11,732 bases of DNA from an uncultured Spartobacteria bacterium (GCA_903831635.1 CAIKYN010000119.1:1-11732); one strand, 5' to 3'; shown: positions 1 to 6,387, counted from the first letter of the stretch. The notes: a model not told the origin generated them from the sequence alone. Numbers and translations are program-made.

Positions 1-30
1 CCGAGGGCTCCGAAGGTGATCATGGGAACA

Positions 31-51
31 AGGCTGTTAGGCTGAAGGCTG
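31..51. repeat. Three AGGCTG hexamers at the non-coding left edge
   Basis: AGGCTG occurs at 31-36, 39-44 and 46-51, a short imperfect tandem repeat of 7-8 base period. It sits in the stretch 1-112 downstream of the HIT gene, where I see no convincing gene or terminator. The repeat may be chance; no function is proposed. Confidence 0.3.
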
Positions 52-112
52 TGAGACTATTAGGTCAGAGAAGGCCTGCCGAAGGAGTAAAACCATATCC
101 CCTTCATCTTCT

Positions 113-625
113 TCATCCCTGTGAGTTCTTATCCGCGGCGACGAGTTTGTCGTAGAGAGGCTGCAGGCCCTCCGGGATAATGCGTGTCCCCCCGAGTACA
201 GGCATGAAGTTCTGGTCACCTGTCCAGCGGGGAACGATGTGAAGATGAAGGTGCTCCTCGAAACCCGCCCCACCCGCCGTGCCGATATTGAAGCCCACGT
301 TGAACCCATCGGCCTTCGTTACCTCACGAAGCAGTCGTTGTGCATGGATGGCGAGGTTCCAGACGTCGAGGGCCTCATCAGCCGAGAGGTCCTCCATGCG
401 GCCGGTTCTTTTATAAGGAACTGCCATGAGATGCCCCGAGGAATAGGGGTATTTGTTCAGGATCAGAAAGGCATTCTTCCTCCGGCAGACCACGAAATGG
501 GCTGCGTCATCGTCTGTGGAGGCTGCCTCCGCAAGAAAGTCCTCTCCGTTGATGCGCTCCCTGCTGAAGTACTCCACACGCCAAGGTGCCCAGAGGGTCT
601 CAAGATGATCTTTGGGGAATGACAT
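113..625 (-). CDS. HIT-family nucleotide hydrolase/phosphorylase-like protein
   Basis: A 170-residue protein with the histidine-triad signature HLHLHIVPRW at residues 125-134, the His-x-His-x-His-x-x motif whose middle or last histidine attacks the nucleotide alpha-phosphate in this family. The N-terminal LWAPWRVEYF (11-20) and the strand FLILNKYPYSSGHLMAVP (53-70) are typical of Ap4A phosphorylase-like HIT proteins in bacteria. Known members cleave dinucleoside polyphosphates or nucleoside phosphoramidates in the cytoplasm; the substrate here cannot be told. It is the last gene of the lpxI-lpxB operon, with its ATG six bases after the lpxB stop codon, so it is probably cotranscribed. There is no good Shine-Dalgarno sequence (TAAGAAACC precedes the ATG), so translation may depend on readthrough coupling from lpxB. 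Family assignment is firm; a role linked to lipid A is not shown. Confidence 0.92.
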   Translation of the reverse strand: MSFPKDHLETLWAPWRVEYFSRERINGEDFLAEAASTDDDAAHFVVCRRKNAFLILNKYPYSSGHLMAVPYKRTGRMEDLSADEALDVWNLAIHAQRLLREVTKADGFNVGFNIGTAGGAGFEEHLHLHIVPRWTGDQNFMPVLGGTRIIPEGLQPLYDKLVAADKNSQG

Positions 626-631
626 GGTTTC

Positions 632-1795
632 TTAATGAGGCTGTTTGGTCGGTTTATCGAGACATTCAAGCACGGCAGCAGCCGCCCGTTCGGAAGCTGA
701 GCGATCGCTACGACCCCCGAGGGATGTCACGACAGAGGCCAGATCCGCCGAAAGTCGTTCCCGGGCCTCCGTGCTATTGAGAAGGCGGAGCGCCTCATCG
801 GCAAGGGCGGCGGGAGTCGCCCCGTGTTGGATGAATTCACGGATCACCGAACGGTTGGCCAGAATGTTCACGATGCCCAGATACGGGACTCGAATCACCC
901 GGATGCCGACTTCGTAGGTGAGTGTGGCAACCTTATAGACCAGCGCGTAGGGAAGTCCCAGGCATGCGGCTTCGAGTGTTGCCGTTCCCGAGCAGACCAG
1001 CCCGACAGCAGCGCGGCGCATCAGCTCTTTGGAATGACCCGATGTGACAGTGATGTTCACCTGTTCCTCGGATGCCATGGAGCGCATCAGTTCGGCATGG
1101 GCAGATGTTGCCCCTGCAGCCTCGATCCGGATCTCCGGCCGAGACCTCAGGACGAGCTTTGCGGCACCGAGCATGGCTGGGAAGATCTTGCGAACCTCAC
1201 GCTCGCGACTCCCGGGGAAGAGACCGAGTAGTGTTGCATCGCGCTCCGAGATAGGGACGGCTTCCAGTTCCCCGACCATAGGGTGACCTGCAAAGACGGT
1301 CGGGAGGCCTGAAGCTTCATAGATCTCCTGCTCGAAGGGGAAGATGCAGATCATCAGGTCAAGGGCCCGTGCCATTTCCGGAATGCGCCTTCGGTTCCAA
1401 GCCCAGACCTGAGGACTGATGTAGTAGATGATGCGGGTTGGAATCTTTTTTTTCCGGATCGCCTTGGCAAGGCGAACGTTAAACCCGGGGTAATCGACGA
1501 GAATGACCGCCTCGGGTGGGTTTGCAGTCAGTTCGTCGAGGAGTGCCGCGAATTTCTTTTTGAAATAGCCGTAGTGTCGCAGCACATCCCAGAGGCCGAG
1601 AACGCCTGCCTCTGCGATCCAGTTGTCCATGGTGCCCCCTGAGGAGAGGGCCTCCGCCGTCATCTTCGGACCACCCTTCCCGGTGAATCGAATCGTTGGA
1701 TCCCGTTCACGAAGCGAACGCATCAGGGCAACGCCATGCGTGTCGCCGCTGGCCTCTCCGGCAATGATCGCGAGATGGCGATCCGCTGCACTCAT
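632..1795 (-). CDS. lpxB: Lipid-A-disaccharide synthase LpxB
   Basis: A 387-residue protein, close to the 382 of E. coli LpxB. LpxB is a peripheral inner-membrane GT-B glycosyltransferase (family GT19) that joins UDP-2,3-diacylglucosamine to lipid X, giving the tetraacyl disaccharide 1-phosphate of lipid A. Seen motifs: GEASGDTHG at 13-21, VDYPGFN at 100-106 (E. coli IDAPDFN region), YYISPQVWAWNRRRI at 124-138, AGHPMVGE at 169-176, LFPGSREREV at 192-201, CSGTATLEAA at 268-277 and IVNILANR at 308-315. These match the family along its length, so the gene looks intact. Its ATG overlaps the stop of the upstream oxidoreductase as ATGA, indicating translational coupling. No Shine-Dalgarno is visible before the ATG. 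Confidence 0.96.
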   Translation of the reverse strand: MSAADRHLAIIAGEASGDTHGVALMRSLRERDPTIRFTGKGGPKMTAEALSSGGTMDNWIAEAGVLGLWDVLRHYGYFKKKFAALLDELTANPPEAVILVDYPGFNVRLAKAIRKKKIPTRIIYYISPQVWAWNRRRIPEMARALDLMICIFPFEQEIYEASGLPTVFAGHPMVGELEAVPISERDATLLGLFPGSREREVRKIFPAMLGAAKLVLRSRPEIRIEAAGATSAHAELMRSMASEEQVNITVTSGHSKELMRRAAVGLVCSGTATLEAACLGLPYALVYKVATLTYEVGIRVIRVPYLGIVNILANRSVIREFIQHGATPAALADEALRLLNSTEARERLSADLASVVTSLGGRSDRSASERAAAAVLECLDKPTKQPH

Positions 1796-2742
1796 GCAGG
1801 CAGGACCGAAGACTTCTTGCGAGGATCTGCCTCTTCGATCTGCTTCGTGATCTGGATGGCCAGATCGAGCGCTGCCGCTGCCTCGCGTCCCGTGACGCGG
1901 GGTTGGACTCCGTCGCGTGCACAGGTGACAAAGGCGGCGAGTTCGCGCTGAAGGGGCTCACCCTTCACGACTTTAACCCGTTCGCGTTTGATCCCGCCCT
2001 CCTTGAGTCGGAGGATGTAGCCGCTCTGGTTTTGGTAGTTGAGTGAGAGGTAGGCATCCTCCTGAAAGATACGGATCTTGCGGACCTTGTCCCGGCTGAT
2101 CCGGCTGGCCGTGAGATTGGCGACGCAGCCGTTCTCGAAGCGGATCCTGACGTTGGCGATGTCTTCGCCCTTGCTGAGCACGGCGATGCCAACGGCATCC
2201 ACGCTGATGACTGGCGAGCGTACCAAGTGGAGGAGAATTTCCAGATCATGGATCATGACGTCGAGAACGACGCCGATATCCATGCTACGGTTCGGGTAGG
2301 GGGAGAGACGGGTGACTTCGAGGAAGCGAGGGTTGGCCAACTGCTTTTCGAGAGCCTCGAGACCAGGGTTGAAGCGCTCGATGTGGCCGACTTGGAGAAC
2401 GCAGTTGTTCGCGGCGGCTGTGGCAGCGAGGTCGAGGGCCTGTGCCGTATTGGTGGCGATCGGCTTCTCAATGAGCAGGTGCTTTCCTTTGTTCAGCAGA
2501 AAGGTGCCGACTTCATGGTGGGATTCTGTCGGAGTTGCCACGGAGGCGACATCGACGAGTTCCGCAAATTCCTCCAGCGAGGTGCAAGGCTTGCCGCCGT
2601 ACTTGGAGGCAGCCTTTTCGGCGTTTGCCCGGTTGGCGTCGTAGATGGCAACGAGTTCGCAGTCGGGAAGTTCGCTGTAGATACGTGCGTGATTGATGCC
2701 GATGCTGCCTGGGCCGACAACGCCGGCGCGGATGGTCTTCAT
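1792..2742 (-). CDS. Gfo/Idh/MocA-family oxidoreductase, GnnA-like candidate
   Basis: A 316-residue NAD(P)-dependent oxidoreductase. The N-terminal Rossmann fold starts with VVGPGSIGINH (residues 8-18, GxGxxG-type loop), continues to an acidic strand end VAIYD (31-35), and carries the family EKPIA motif (92-96) whose lysine is catalytic. GHIERFNP (119-126) and DVMIHDLEI (161-169), with H165 and D166, are the other substrate-site segments expected of the family. It lies exactly between lpxI and lpxB with ATGA overlaps at both ends. In Acidithiobacillus ferrooxidans and Leptospira, GnnA is a Gfo/Idh/MocA enzyme that oxidises UDP-GlcNAc at C3, and the GnnB aminotransferase then makes the 3-amino sugar for amide-linked lipid A. 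The same role is plausible here, but no gnnB-like gene is in the window, so substrate assignment is inference. A weak GGGG precedes the ATG. Confidence 0.85.
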   Translation of the reverse strand: MKTIRAGVVGPGSIGINHARIYSELPDCELVAIYDANRANAEKAASKYGGKPCTSLEEFAELVDVASVATPTESHHEVGTFLLNKGKHLLIEKPIATNTAQALDLAATAAANNCVLQVGHIERFNPGLEALEKQLANPRFLEVTRLSPYPNRSMDIGVVLDVMIHDLEILLHLVRSPVISVDAVGIAVLSKGEDIANVRIRFENGCVANLTASRISRDKVRKIRIFQEDAYLSLNYQNQSGYILRLKEGGIKRERVKVVKGEPLQRELAAFVTCARDGVQPRVTGREAAAALDLAIQITKQIEEADPRKKSSVLPA

Positions 2743-3554
2743 GATGGAATTCCCCAGAGGGTGATTTGATGTTGGGTGGCTAGTGAAAAGACTTCCTCTT
2801 TATCGAGAAAGAGTGTGCGTCCGGCTTCCATCGCGATGGCCGCCACTCCTGCTGCTGCGGCAGTTTCCAGAGTTCGGGGGCCGACGACGGGGACATCGAA
2901 GCGCATATCCTGTCGGGGCTTGGAGACCTTCACGACGACGGCTTCACCCTTCCCGAGTTCGCCTCCTCGGCGGATCGTGGAGTCGGTTCCGTCGAAGCCC
3001 TCAACGGCAAGGACGGTTCCTTTCTTAACCACGACGGTCTGGCCGATATCAAGGCGGCTCACTTCCTTGGCAATGCCGAGGCCGTAGGCGATATCCTCTA
3101 GGAGTCGATCCTTGGGCTTGGGGCCGGCGATGAGTCCTTCAGTGGAGAGTTGATTCTCCAAGAACGTGGTGGCGATCAGAAGAGGGACACCTGCCTTCTC
3201 AAGCTCGTCGGCGATCGCTCCGAAAAGGGTCTCGGCATTGCGCTCCTTCAGCTTGGCCAGCAGGAGGAGGGCATGAAAATCAGGCCGCAGATCGAAGAGG
3301 TTTCCCGGGGCGATCTGACCGGCCATCATCGAAGCAGTGGCACCACTCTTCTTGGCGGCCGTGATGAGGCGGCCAAGTTGTCCGACGCGCATCCAGACGA
3401 TCTCATCCACAAAGCCGGCAAGCGCCGGATCGGTCTCCCCCTCGAAGGCAGCGGCCACGACCTTGGTGACGCCGGCTTCGCGCGCTCCCTTGGTGGCAAG
3501 CCGGGGATAGGAACCGTTGCCGGCGATCAGAAAGAGTGTCTCGGGCTTCTGCAC
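2739..3554 (-). CDS. lpxI: UDP-2,3-diacylglucosamine pyrophosphatase LpxI
   Basis: A 271-residue protein of the LpxI (DUF1009) family, which replaces LpxH in many bacteria. It hydrolyses UDP-2,3-diacylglucosamine to lipid X and UMP, the step just before LpxB. Seen: FLIAGNGSYPRLA at 8-20, the usual LpxI N-terminus; MMAGQIAPGNLFDLRPD at 76-92; KKGTVLAVEGFDGTDSTIRRG at 177-197, split by the family pattern GTVLAVE...GTD; KPRQDMRFDVPVVGP at 212-226, where the Asp of RFDVP is the likely catalytic acid by comparison with Caulobacter LpxI; and EAGRTLFLDK at 243-252. The start is GTG (3552-3554) and no better in-frame start is apparent; no Shine-Dalgarno is evident. It is the first gene of the four-gene minus-strand operon and faces a divergent gene across about 90 bases, so the operon promoter should lie in 3555-3643. 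Confidence 0.95.
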   Translation of the reverse strand: MQKPETLFLIAGNGSYPRLATKGAREAGVTKVVAAAFEGETDPALAGFVDEIVWMRVGQLGRLITAAKKSGATASMMAGQIAPGNLFDLRPDFHALLLLAKLKERNAETLFGAIADELEKAGVPLLIATTFLENQLSTEGLIAGPKPKDRLLEDIAYGLGIAKEVSRLDIGQTVVVKKGTVLAVEGFDGTDSTIRRGGELGKGEAVVVKVSKPRQDMRFDVPVVGPRTLETAAAAGVAAIAMEAGRTLFLDKEEVFSLATQHQITLWGIPS

Positions 3555-3643
3555 GATCCGGAACGCTATCTGTAACTGAGCCGGTGAGACAGCCAGAAAA
3601 ACACCTTCCCCTTCTTCCCTGGGGCGAGCATCCTTTTTCTCTC

Positions 3644-4036
3644 ATGAAAGCCTCCCTCATGCTCGGGTTTCTTCTCGCCTCCCTGCCGGGCGTTGCGATG
3701 GCTAACAGGTTGGATGTTGGCGAAGGAGAGGCTGGCAAGGATCTCGTTCTCCAGAGAGGAGATCTCTTGATGGTGACTCTGCCGGCAAATCCCTCCACTG
3801 GATACTCGTGGGGTGTTTTATCCACCCCTTCTGGTCTGCTAAAGCAGGTGAGAAAATCCCTTTTTGAGCCATCACCCCATCACTCTGCGATGGTAGGCGT
3901 CGGTGGAGTCCAACGCTGGAATTTTCGTGCTGTTGCTGTGGGTAAGGTGAATCTCAGATTTTCGTACACCCGACCTTGGGAGCATGGGGTTGAACCCGTA
4001 CGCGTGATTTCTTGGCCCGTAATTATTCGCAAATGA
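3644..4036 (+). CDS. Secreted chagasin-type (I42) protease inhibitor
   Basis: A 130-residue protein with a likely signal peptide: MKASLMLGFLLASLPGVAMA, a basic start, hydrophobic core and AMA cleavage site near residue 20. The mature part shows all three loop motifs by which chagasin/amoebiasin inhibitors plug papain-like cysteine proteases: NPSTGYSW at 49-56 (canonical NPTTGY), the glycine-rich GVGGVQ at 85-90, and RPWE at 110-113. The expected product is an Ig-fold inhibitor in the periplasm or outside the cell. The open frame extends upstream to 3536, but that extension runs into the divergent lpxI start; ATG at 3644 gives a proper signal peptide. No Shine-Dalgarno is visible. Its stop overlaps the photolyase start as ATGA (4033-4036), so the two are probably cotranscribed. 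The target protease is unknown. Confidence 0.88.
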   Translation: MKASLMLGFLLASLPGVAMANRLDVGEGEAGKDLVLQRGDLLMVTLPANPSTGYSWGVLSTPSGLLKQVRKSLFEPSPHHSAMVGVGGVQRWNFRAVAVGKVNLRFSYTRPWEHGVEPVRVISWPVIIRK

Positions 4037-5460
4037 ATCGCATCATTCACTGGTTCCGCCGGGATTTCCGGATCACTGACAATACGGCGCTGGCTGCTGC
4101 GGTCGCGGCTGCTGGCCCGGACGGGGAAGTCATCCCAGTCTATATCGTCAGTAACTGGAAGGGCTCGCATGAGTGGACCGGATCGGCACGTCAGGAATTC
4201 CTCTGCGGATCGCTCGCCTCCTTGGCCAGGAATCTGGAGGCGATCGGCGGACGTCTGATCATCCGTCGGGGTGATGCGGTGACCGAACTGGAAAAGCTTC
4301 TGGCAGAGACCGGTGCGACGGCGATCTTTGCCAACCGTGATCCCGACCCTTTTGGACGAAGTGTCGAGGCGAAGCTGGAGTCCTTAAGCAAAGAGAGGGG
4401 TTTTGAATTTTCGCTTCACAAGGATATCTGCATCCATGAGCAGCATGAGGTTCTCACCGGGCAAGGAACGATCTTCAGGGTCTTCACCCCGTATTCAAAG
4501 GCCTGGTTCGCCAAGCCAAAGCCCGTGCCTGGGGCCGCGATCAAGAAGATGAGTACGCCGGCGGGTATTCTTTCCCTGCCGCTTCCCCAGCTTTCCGACT
4601 GGGGGCTTGTTTCCTCAGCGACCATCCCTGAACCGGGAGAGCGAGCCGCCCGAGAGCGACTGAAGACGTTTGTTGCAGGTCCGATTGCCTCTTATGGGGA
4701 TCAGCGTGATCTCATGGGGGTGAACGGCACTTCTCATCTTTCGCAGGATCTTCGGTTCGGCTTGATCTCCCCGCGTCAGATTTATGCGGCTGCAAAAAAT
4801 GTGGAGGAAGGTTTACCACCCGAGGGCCGCACAAGCTTGATGAAGTTTCTGGCCGAGATCGTCTGGAGGGAGTTCTACATGCAGTTGCTCTGGCATTATC
4901 CGGAGCTGCTGGAGCAGGAGTTCAACTCCACCTGGCGCGGGTTGAAATGGCCCGGTCTGGAGGGCTGTCCTGAAGCCTTTGAGCGCTGGTGTGCGGGCAT
5001 GACAGGGTTTCCCATCATCGATGCAGCCATGCGCCAAATGGCAGCCATGGGCTGGATGCATAACCGCTCCCGGATGATCACGGCGATGTTCCTGACCAAG
5101 GATCTGCATCTCGACTGGCGCCTGGGTGAGGCCTTCTTCATGCGGTCCCTTGTGGACGGAGAGATCGCCAGCAATAACGGCGGGTGGCAGTGGAGTGCCG
5201 GGACCGGAGCCGACGCCGCACCCTACTTCCGCATTCAGAATCCCTGGAGCCAGACCAAGCGTTATGACCCCGTGGGTGCCTACATCAGGCAGTGGGTTCC
5301 TGAGCTAAGGAATGTCTCTAATGCCTCCCTGCTGGAACCGCCTGCGGATGGACGATCCATCGCGCCCGGATATCCTCTGCCGATGCTGGATCACTCGAAA
5401 GAGCGTGATCGTACGCTCGAGTTCTTCGCCCAGCACAAGGCTCAATCAACGCCTCTGTAG
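4033..5460 (+). CDS. phrB: Deoxyribodipyrimidine photolyase, class I (CPD)
   Basis: A 475-residue flavoprotein that uses blue light to split cyclobutane pyrimidine dimers in DNA. The N-terminal antenna-binding domain begins IIHWFRRDFRITDNTAL (4-20). The C-terminal FAD domain carries TSHLSQDLRFG (233-243), EIVWREFYMQLLW (275-287), TGFPIIDAAMRQ (324-335), MGWMHNRSRMITAMFL (339-354), DWRLGE (361-366) and NNGGWQWSAGTGADAAPYFR (381-400). By alignment with E. coli PhrB the electron-transfer tryptophans are W385 (E. coli W382), W362 (W359) and W306 (W306), all present. Length matches the family (E. coli 472). The frame is open back to a TTG at 4012, but ATG at 4033, inside the stop of the inhibitor gene, starts exactly at the family N-terminus. 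A blue-light cryptochrome role is less likely given the full CPD motif set. Confidence 0.95.
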   Translation: MNRIIHWFRRDFRITDNTALAAAVAAAGPDGEVIPVYIVSNWKGSHEWTGSARQEFLCGSLASLARNLEAIGGRLIIRRGDAVTELEKLLAETGATAIFANRDPDPFGRSVEAKLESLSKERGFEFSLHKDICIHEQHEVLTGQGTIFRVFTPYSKAWFAKPKPVPGAAIKKMSTPAGILSLPLPQLSDWGLVSSATIPEPGERAARERLKTFVAGPIASYGDQRDLMGVNGTSHLSQDLRFGLISPRQIYAAAKNVEEGLPPEGRTSLMKFLAEIVWREFYMQLLWHYPELLEQEFNSTWRGLKWPGLEGCPEAFERWCAGMTGFPIIDAAMRQMAAMGWMHNRSRMITAMFLTKDLHLDWRLGEAFFMRSLVDGEIASNNGGWQWSAGTGADAAPYFRIQNPWSQTKRYDPVGAYIRQWVPELRNVSNASLLEPPADGRSIAPGYPLPMLDHSKERDRTLEFFAQHKAQSTPL

Positions 5461-5507
5461 AGAGATGAAGACTCTGAGAATGAAAGTTCTCTAATGAACT
5501 TTGCTCC

Positions 5508-5702
5508 CTAGCGAGCGGACGTCTTCGCTGGGAGGAGATTCTTGGAGGCAAGATCCTTGCGGATCAGATTCTCAAGATAGTTAGAGAAAGAGCGGTTCTC
5601 CACCGCGGCCGCTTCGATGGCAAGTTCCTTGACTGCAGGATGAATTCGGAATCCCGTCAGGATTTTTGTTTCTGCTTTTCTCTTGATAACTGGTTTTTTC
5701 AC
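5508..5702 (-). CDS. Small ribbon-helix-helix DNA-binding protein (copy A)
   Basis: A 64-residue basic protein with an Arc/CopG-type RHH fold: strand TKILTGFRI (12-20), helix A PAVKELAIEAAAVEN (22-36) and helix B SFSNYLENLIRKDL (38-51). It starts with GTG (5700-5702), with no clear Shine-Dalgarno. It is paralogous to copy B at 5873-6055: over the 46 residues from TKILTGFR onward I count 31 identities, with ENRS, SNY and ENLIRKD conserved. Both genes point the same way, and a 26-base block upstream is shared (5732-5757). RHH proteins of this size are usually antitoxins or autorepressors, but no toxin gene adjoins it: downstream is the convergent photolyase and upstream is non-coding. Either an orphan antitoxin or a stand-alone regulator; target unknown. 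Confidence 0.75.
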   Translation of the reverse strand: MKKPVIKRKAETKILTGFRIHPAVKELAIEAAAVENRSFSNYLENLIRKDLASKNLLPAKTSAR

Positions 5703-5711
5703 TCGGGCTAA

Positions 5712-5778
5712 TTACGGCATTTGAACGAGGTCGTAAATAATAGGATGCCAAAAACTTACGATTATCCACGAATCGTAA
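5712..5778 (-). promoter_or_regulatory. Candidate operator array of TTACG/CGTAA half-sites before RHH copy A
   Basis: A perfect inverted repeat, TTACGATT (5756-5763) and AATCGTAA (5771-5778) with a 7-base spacer, lies 54 bases upstream of copy A. The core half-site recurs as TTACG at 5712-5716 and CGTAA at 5732-5736, giving four alternating half-sites. Read on the minus strand, a TATTAT (-10-like, 5 of 6) lies at 5737-5742, so the inverted repeat would cover the -35 region and the inner pair would flank the transcription start. This is the usual layout of an autorepressed RHH gene, but binding is inference. Confidence 0.45.
5732..5757 (-). promoter_or_regulatory. Upstream block shared with RHH copy B
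   Basis: On the minus strand this 26-base block starts AAGTTTTTGGCAT and ends TTTACG. The equivalent block before copy B (6086-6111) starts AAGTTTTTGTCAT and ends TTTGCG; 20 of 26 positions agree. The block ends 29 bases before the copy A start codon and 30 bases before that of copy B. TTGGCA/TTGTCA inside it each match the -35 consensus at 5 of 6 positions, although a good -10 at the right spacing is not obvious. It is either a shared promoter element or a shared operator kept since duplication. Confidence 0.5.
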
Positions 5779-5872
5779 TCCGCATGGAAATACAGCCGTT
5801 ATACACGCCGCAAATATGATTCATACATCAGTGGGCTGCAATCTGATGTTCCCCGAAATGCGAGGCGGAAGC

Positions 5873-6055
5873 CTACTTTTTCCCGCTTACCTCGGGCAGC
5901 AAAAGTCCCCGTGCCTCAACATCCTTGCGAATCAGGTTCTCGATATAATTGGAGAGTGATCTGTTTTCCTGCCCGGCTGCCTCGACAGCGAGCACCTTCA
6001 ACCGGGGGTCCAAACGGAATCCGGTGAGAATCTTGGTAACACGCTTCCTGTTCAC
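5873..6055 (-). CDS. Small ribbon-helix-helix DNA-binding protein (copy B)
   Basis: A 60-residue basic RHH protein: strand TKILTGFRL (7-15), helix A DPRLKVLAVEAAGQEN (16-31) and helix B SLSNYIENLIRKDVEARG (33-50). It is the close paralogue of copy A at 5508-5702. It starts with GTG (6053-6055); AGGG seven bases upstream (in GCTTAGGGTGCAGCT) is one of the few Shine-Dalgarno-like sites in the window and supports this start. It lies upstream of copy A on the same strand, separated by 170 non-coding bases, and is divergent from a third RHH gene at 6160. The spacer between copies B and A holds no frame that could be a toxin (longest minus-strand frames noted are under 15 codons). Probably an autoregulated DNA-binding protein or orphan antitoxin. 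Confidence 0.75.
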   Translation of the reverse strand: MNRKRVTKILTGFRLDPRLKVLAVEAAGQENRSLSNYIENLIRKDVEARGLLLPEVSGKK

Positions 6056-6068
6056 AGCTGCACCCTAA

Positions 6069-6111
6069 GCGTTATTCATCAGAAACGCAAAGATCAGAAT
6101 GACAAAAACTT
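6069..6111 (-). promoter_or_regulatory. Candidate promoter/operator of RHH copy B
   Basis: Positions 6086-6111 hold the copy B version of the block shared with copy A (AAGTTTTTGTCAT at its minus-strand start, TTGTCA as a possible -35). Overlapping it is an inverted repeat, GCGTT (6069-6073) and AACGC (6084-6088) with a 10-base spacer. The site lies in the 104-base AT-rich divergent spacer between copies B and C, so it could also affect the plus-strand gene at 6160. Function is inferred from position only. Confidence 0.4.
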
Positions 6112-6159
6112 GTAAAACTAGCGAAAACGGAATACAGAGTGTTAACTGGACACAATACA

Positions 6160-6372
6160 ATGAATGTTAAAACCAGACTCGAACCCGAAATCCATGCCGC
6201 TGCAAAAATCGCTGCGGCCAAAGAAGGCGTGAGTCTGACGGAGTACCTAAGGCGGCTAGTTCAGTCTGATCTGGAAGCTCGTAATTTGACCAATGCAACC
6301 GCCTCCCGCCGCAACAGCGGAAATCGCAACGCGACAAGTTTTAGTGATAGTGACAGCGATAGGATTCGCTGA
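6160..6372 (+). CDS. Small ribbon-helix-helix protein with Ser/Asp tail (copy C)
   Basis: A 70-residue protein with an N-terminal RHH fold: strand NVKTRLE (2-8), helix A PEIHAAAKIAAAKEG (9-23) and helix B SLTEYLRRLVQSDLEARN (25-42). It belongs to a different RHH branch from copies A and B: the strand and turn residues differ, though the closing DLEARNL resembles their ends. The C-terminal part (about 43-70) is low complexity, rich in Asn, Ser and Arg, with SDSDSD at 62-67 coded by near-repeats of AGTGAT. ATG at 6160 places the strand at the very N-terminus as usual for RHH proteins; a GTG at 6139 would add seven residues. No Shine-Dalgarno is seen. It is followed by a terminator-like hairpin at 6388 and no toxin gene. 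Confidence 0.65.
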   Translation: MNVKTRLEPEIHAAAKIAAAKEGVSLTEYLRRLVQSDLEARNLTNATASRRNSGNRNATSFSDSDSDRIR

Positions 6373-6387
6373 GTAGGAGATGAATTC

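Noticed and set aside
1..23. ATG at 21-23 on the minus strand opening a frame (MITFGAL...) that runs off the left edge
   Set aside because: Only seven codons are visible and there is no ribosome site; it may be the next gene but cannot be supported.
59..116. 18-codon minus-strand frame (MKKMKGIWFYSFGRPSLT) overlapping the HIT stop as ATGA
   Set aside because: Too short, without family features; the ATGA overlap arises by chance from the GGATGA context. Treated as non-coding.
3403..3825. 140-codon minus-strand frame overlapping lpxI and the inhibitor gene
   Set aside because: It covers the coding parts of two convincing genes in another frame and its product is Arg/Ser-rich shadow sequence.
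5476..5491. GAGAA-6-TTCTC hairpin after the photolyase stop as a terminator
   Set aside because: Five weak pairs with no following T-tract; not convincing.
5828..5848. ATCAG...CTGAT inverted repeat downstream of RHH copy B as a terminator
   Set aside because: Five-base arms around an 11-base loop and no T-run in the direction of copy B transcription.
5703..5872. Spacer between RHH copies B and A searched for a small toxin gene
   Set aside because: Minus-strand frames from ATG or GTG there are only 9-14 codons, without toxin-like features.
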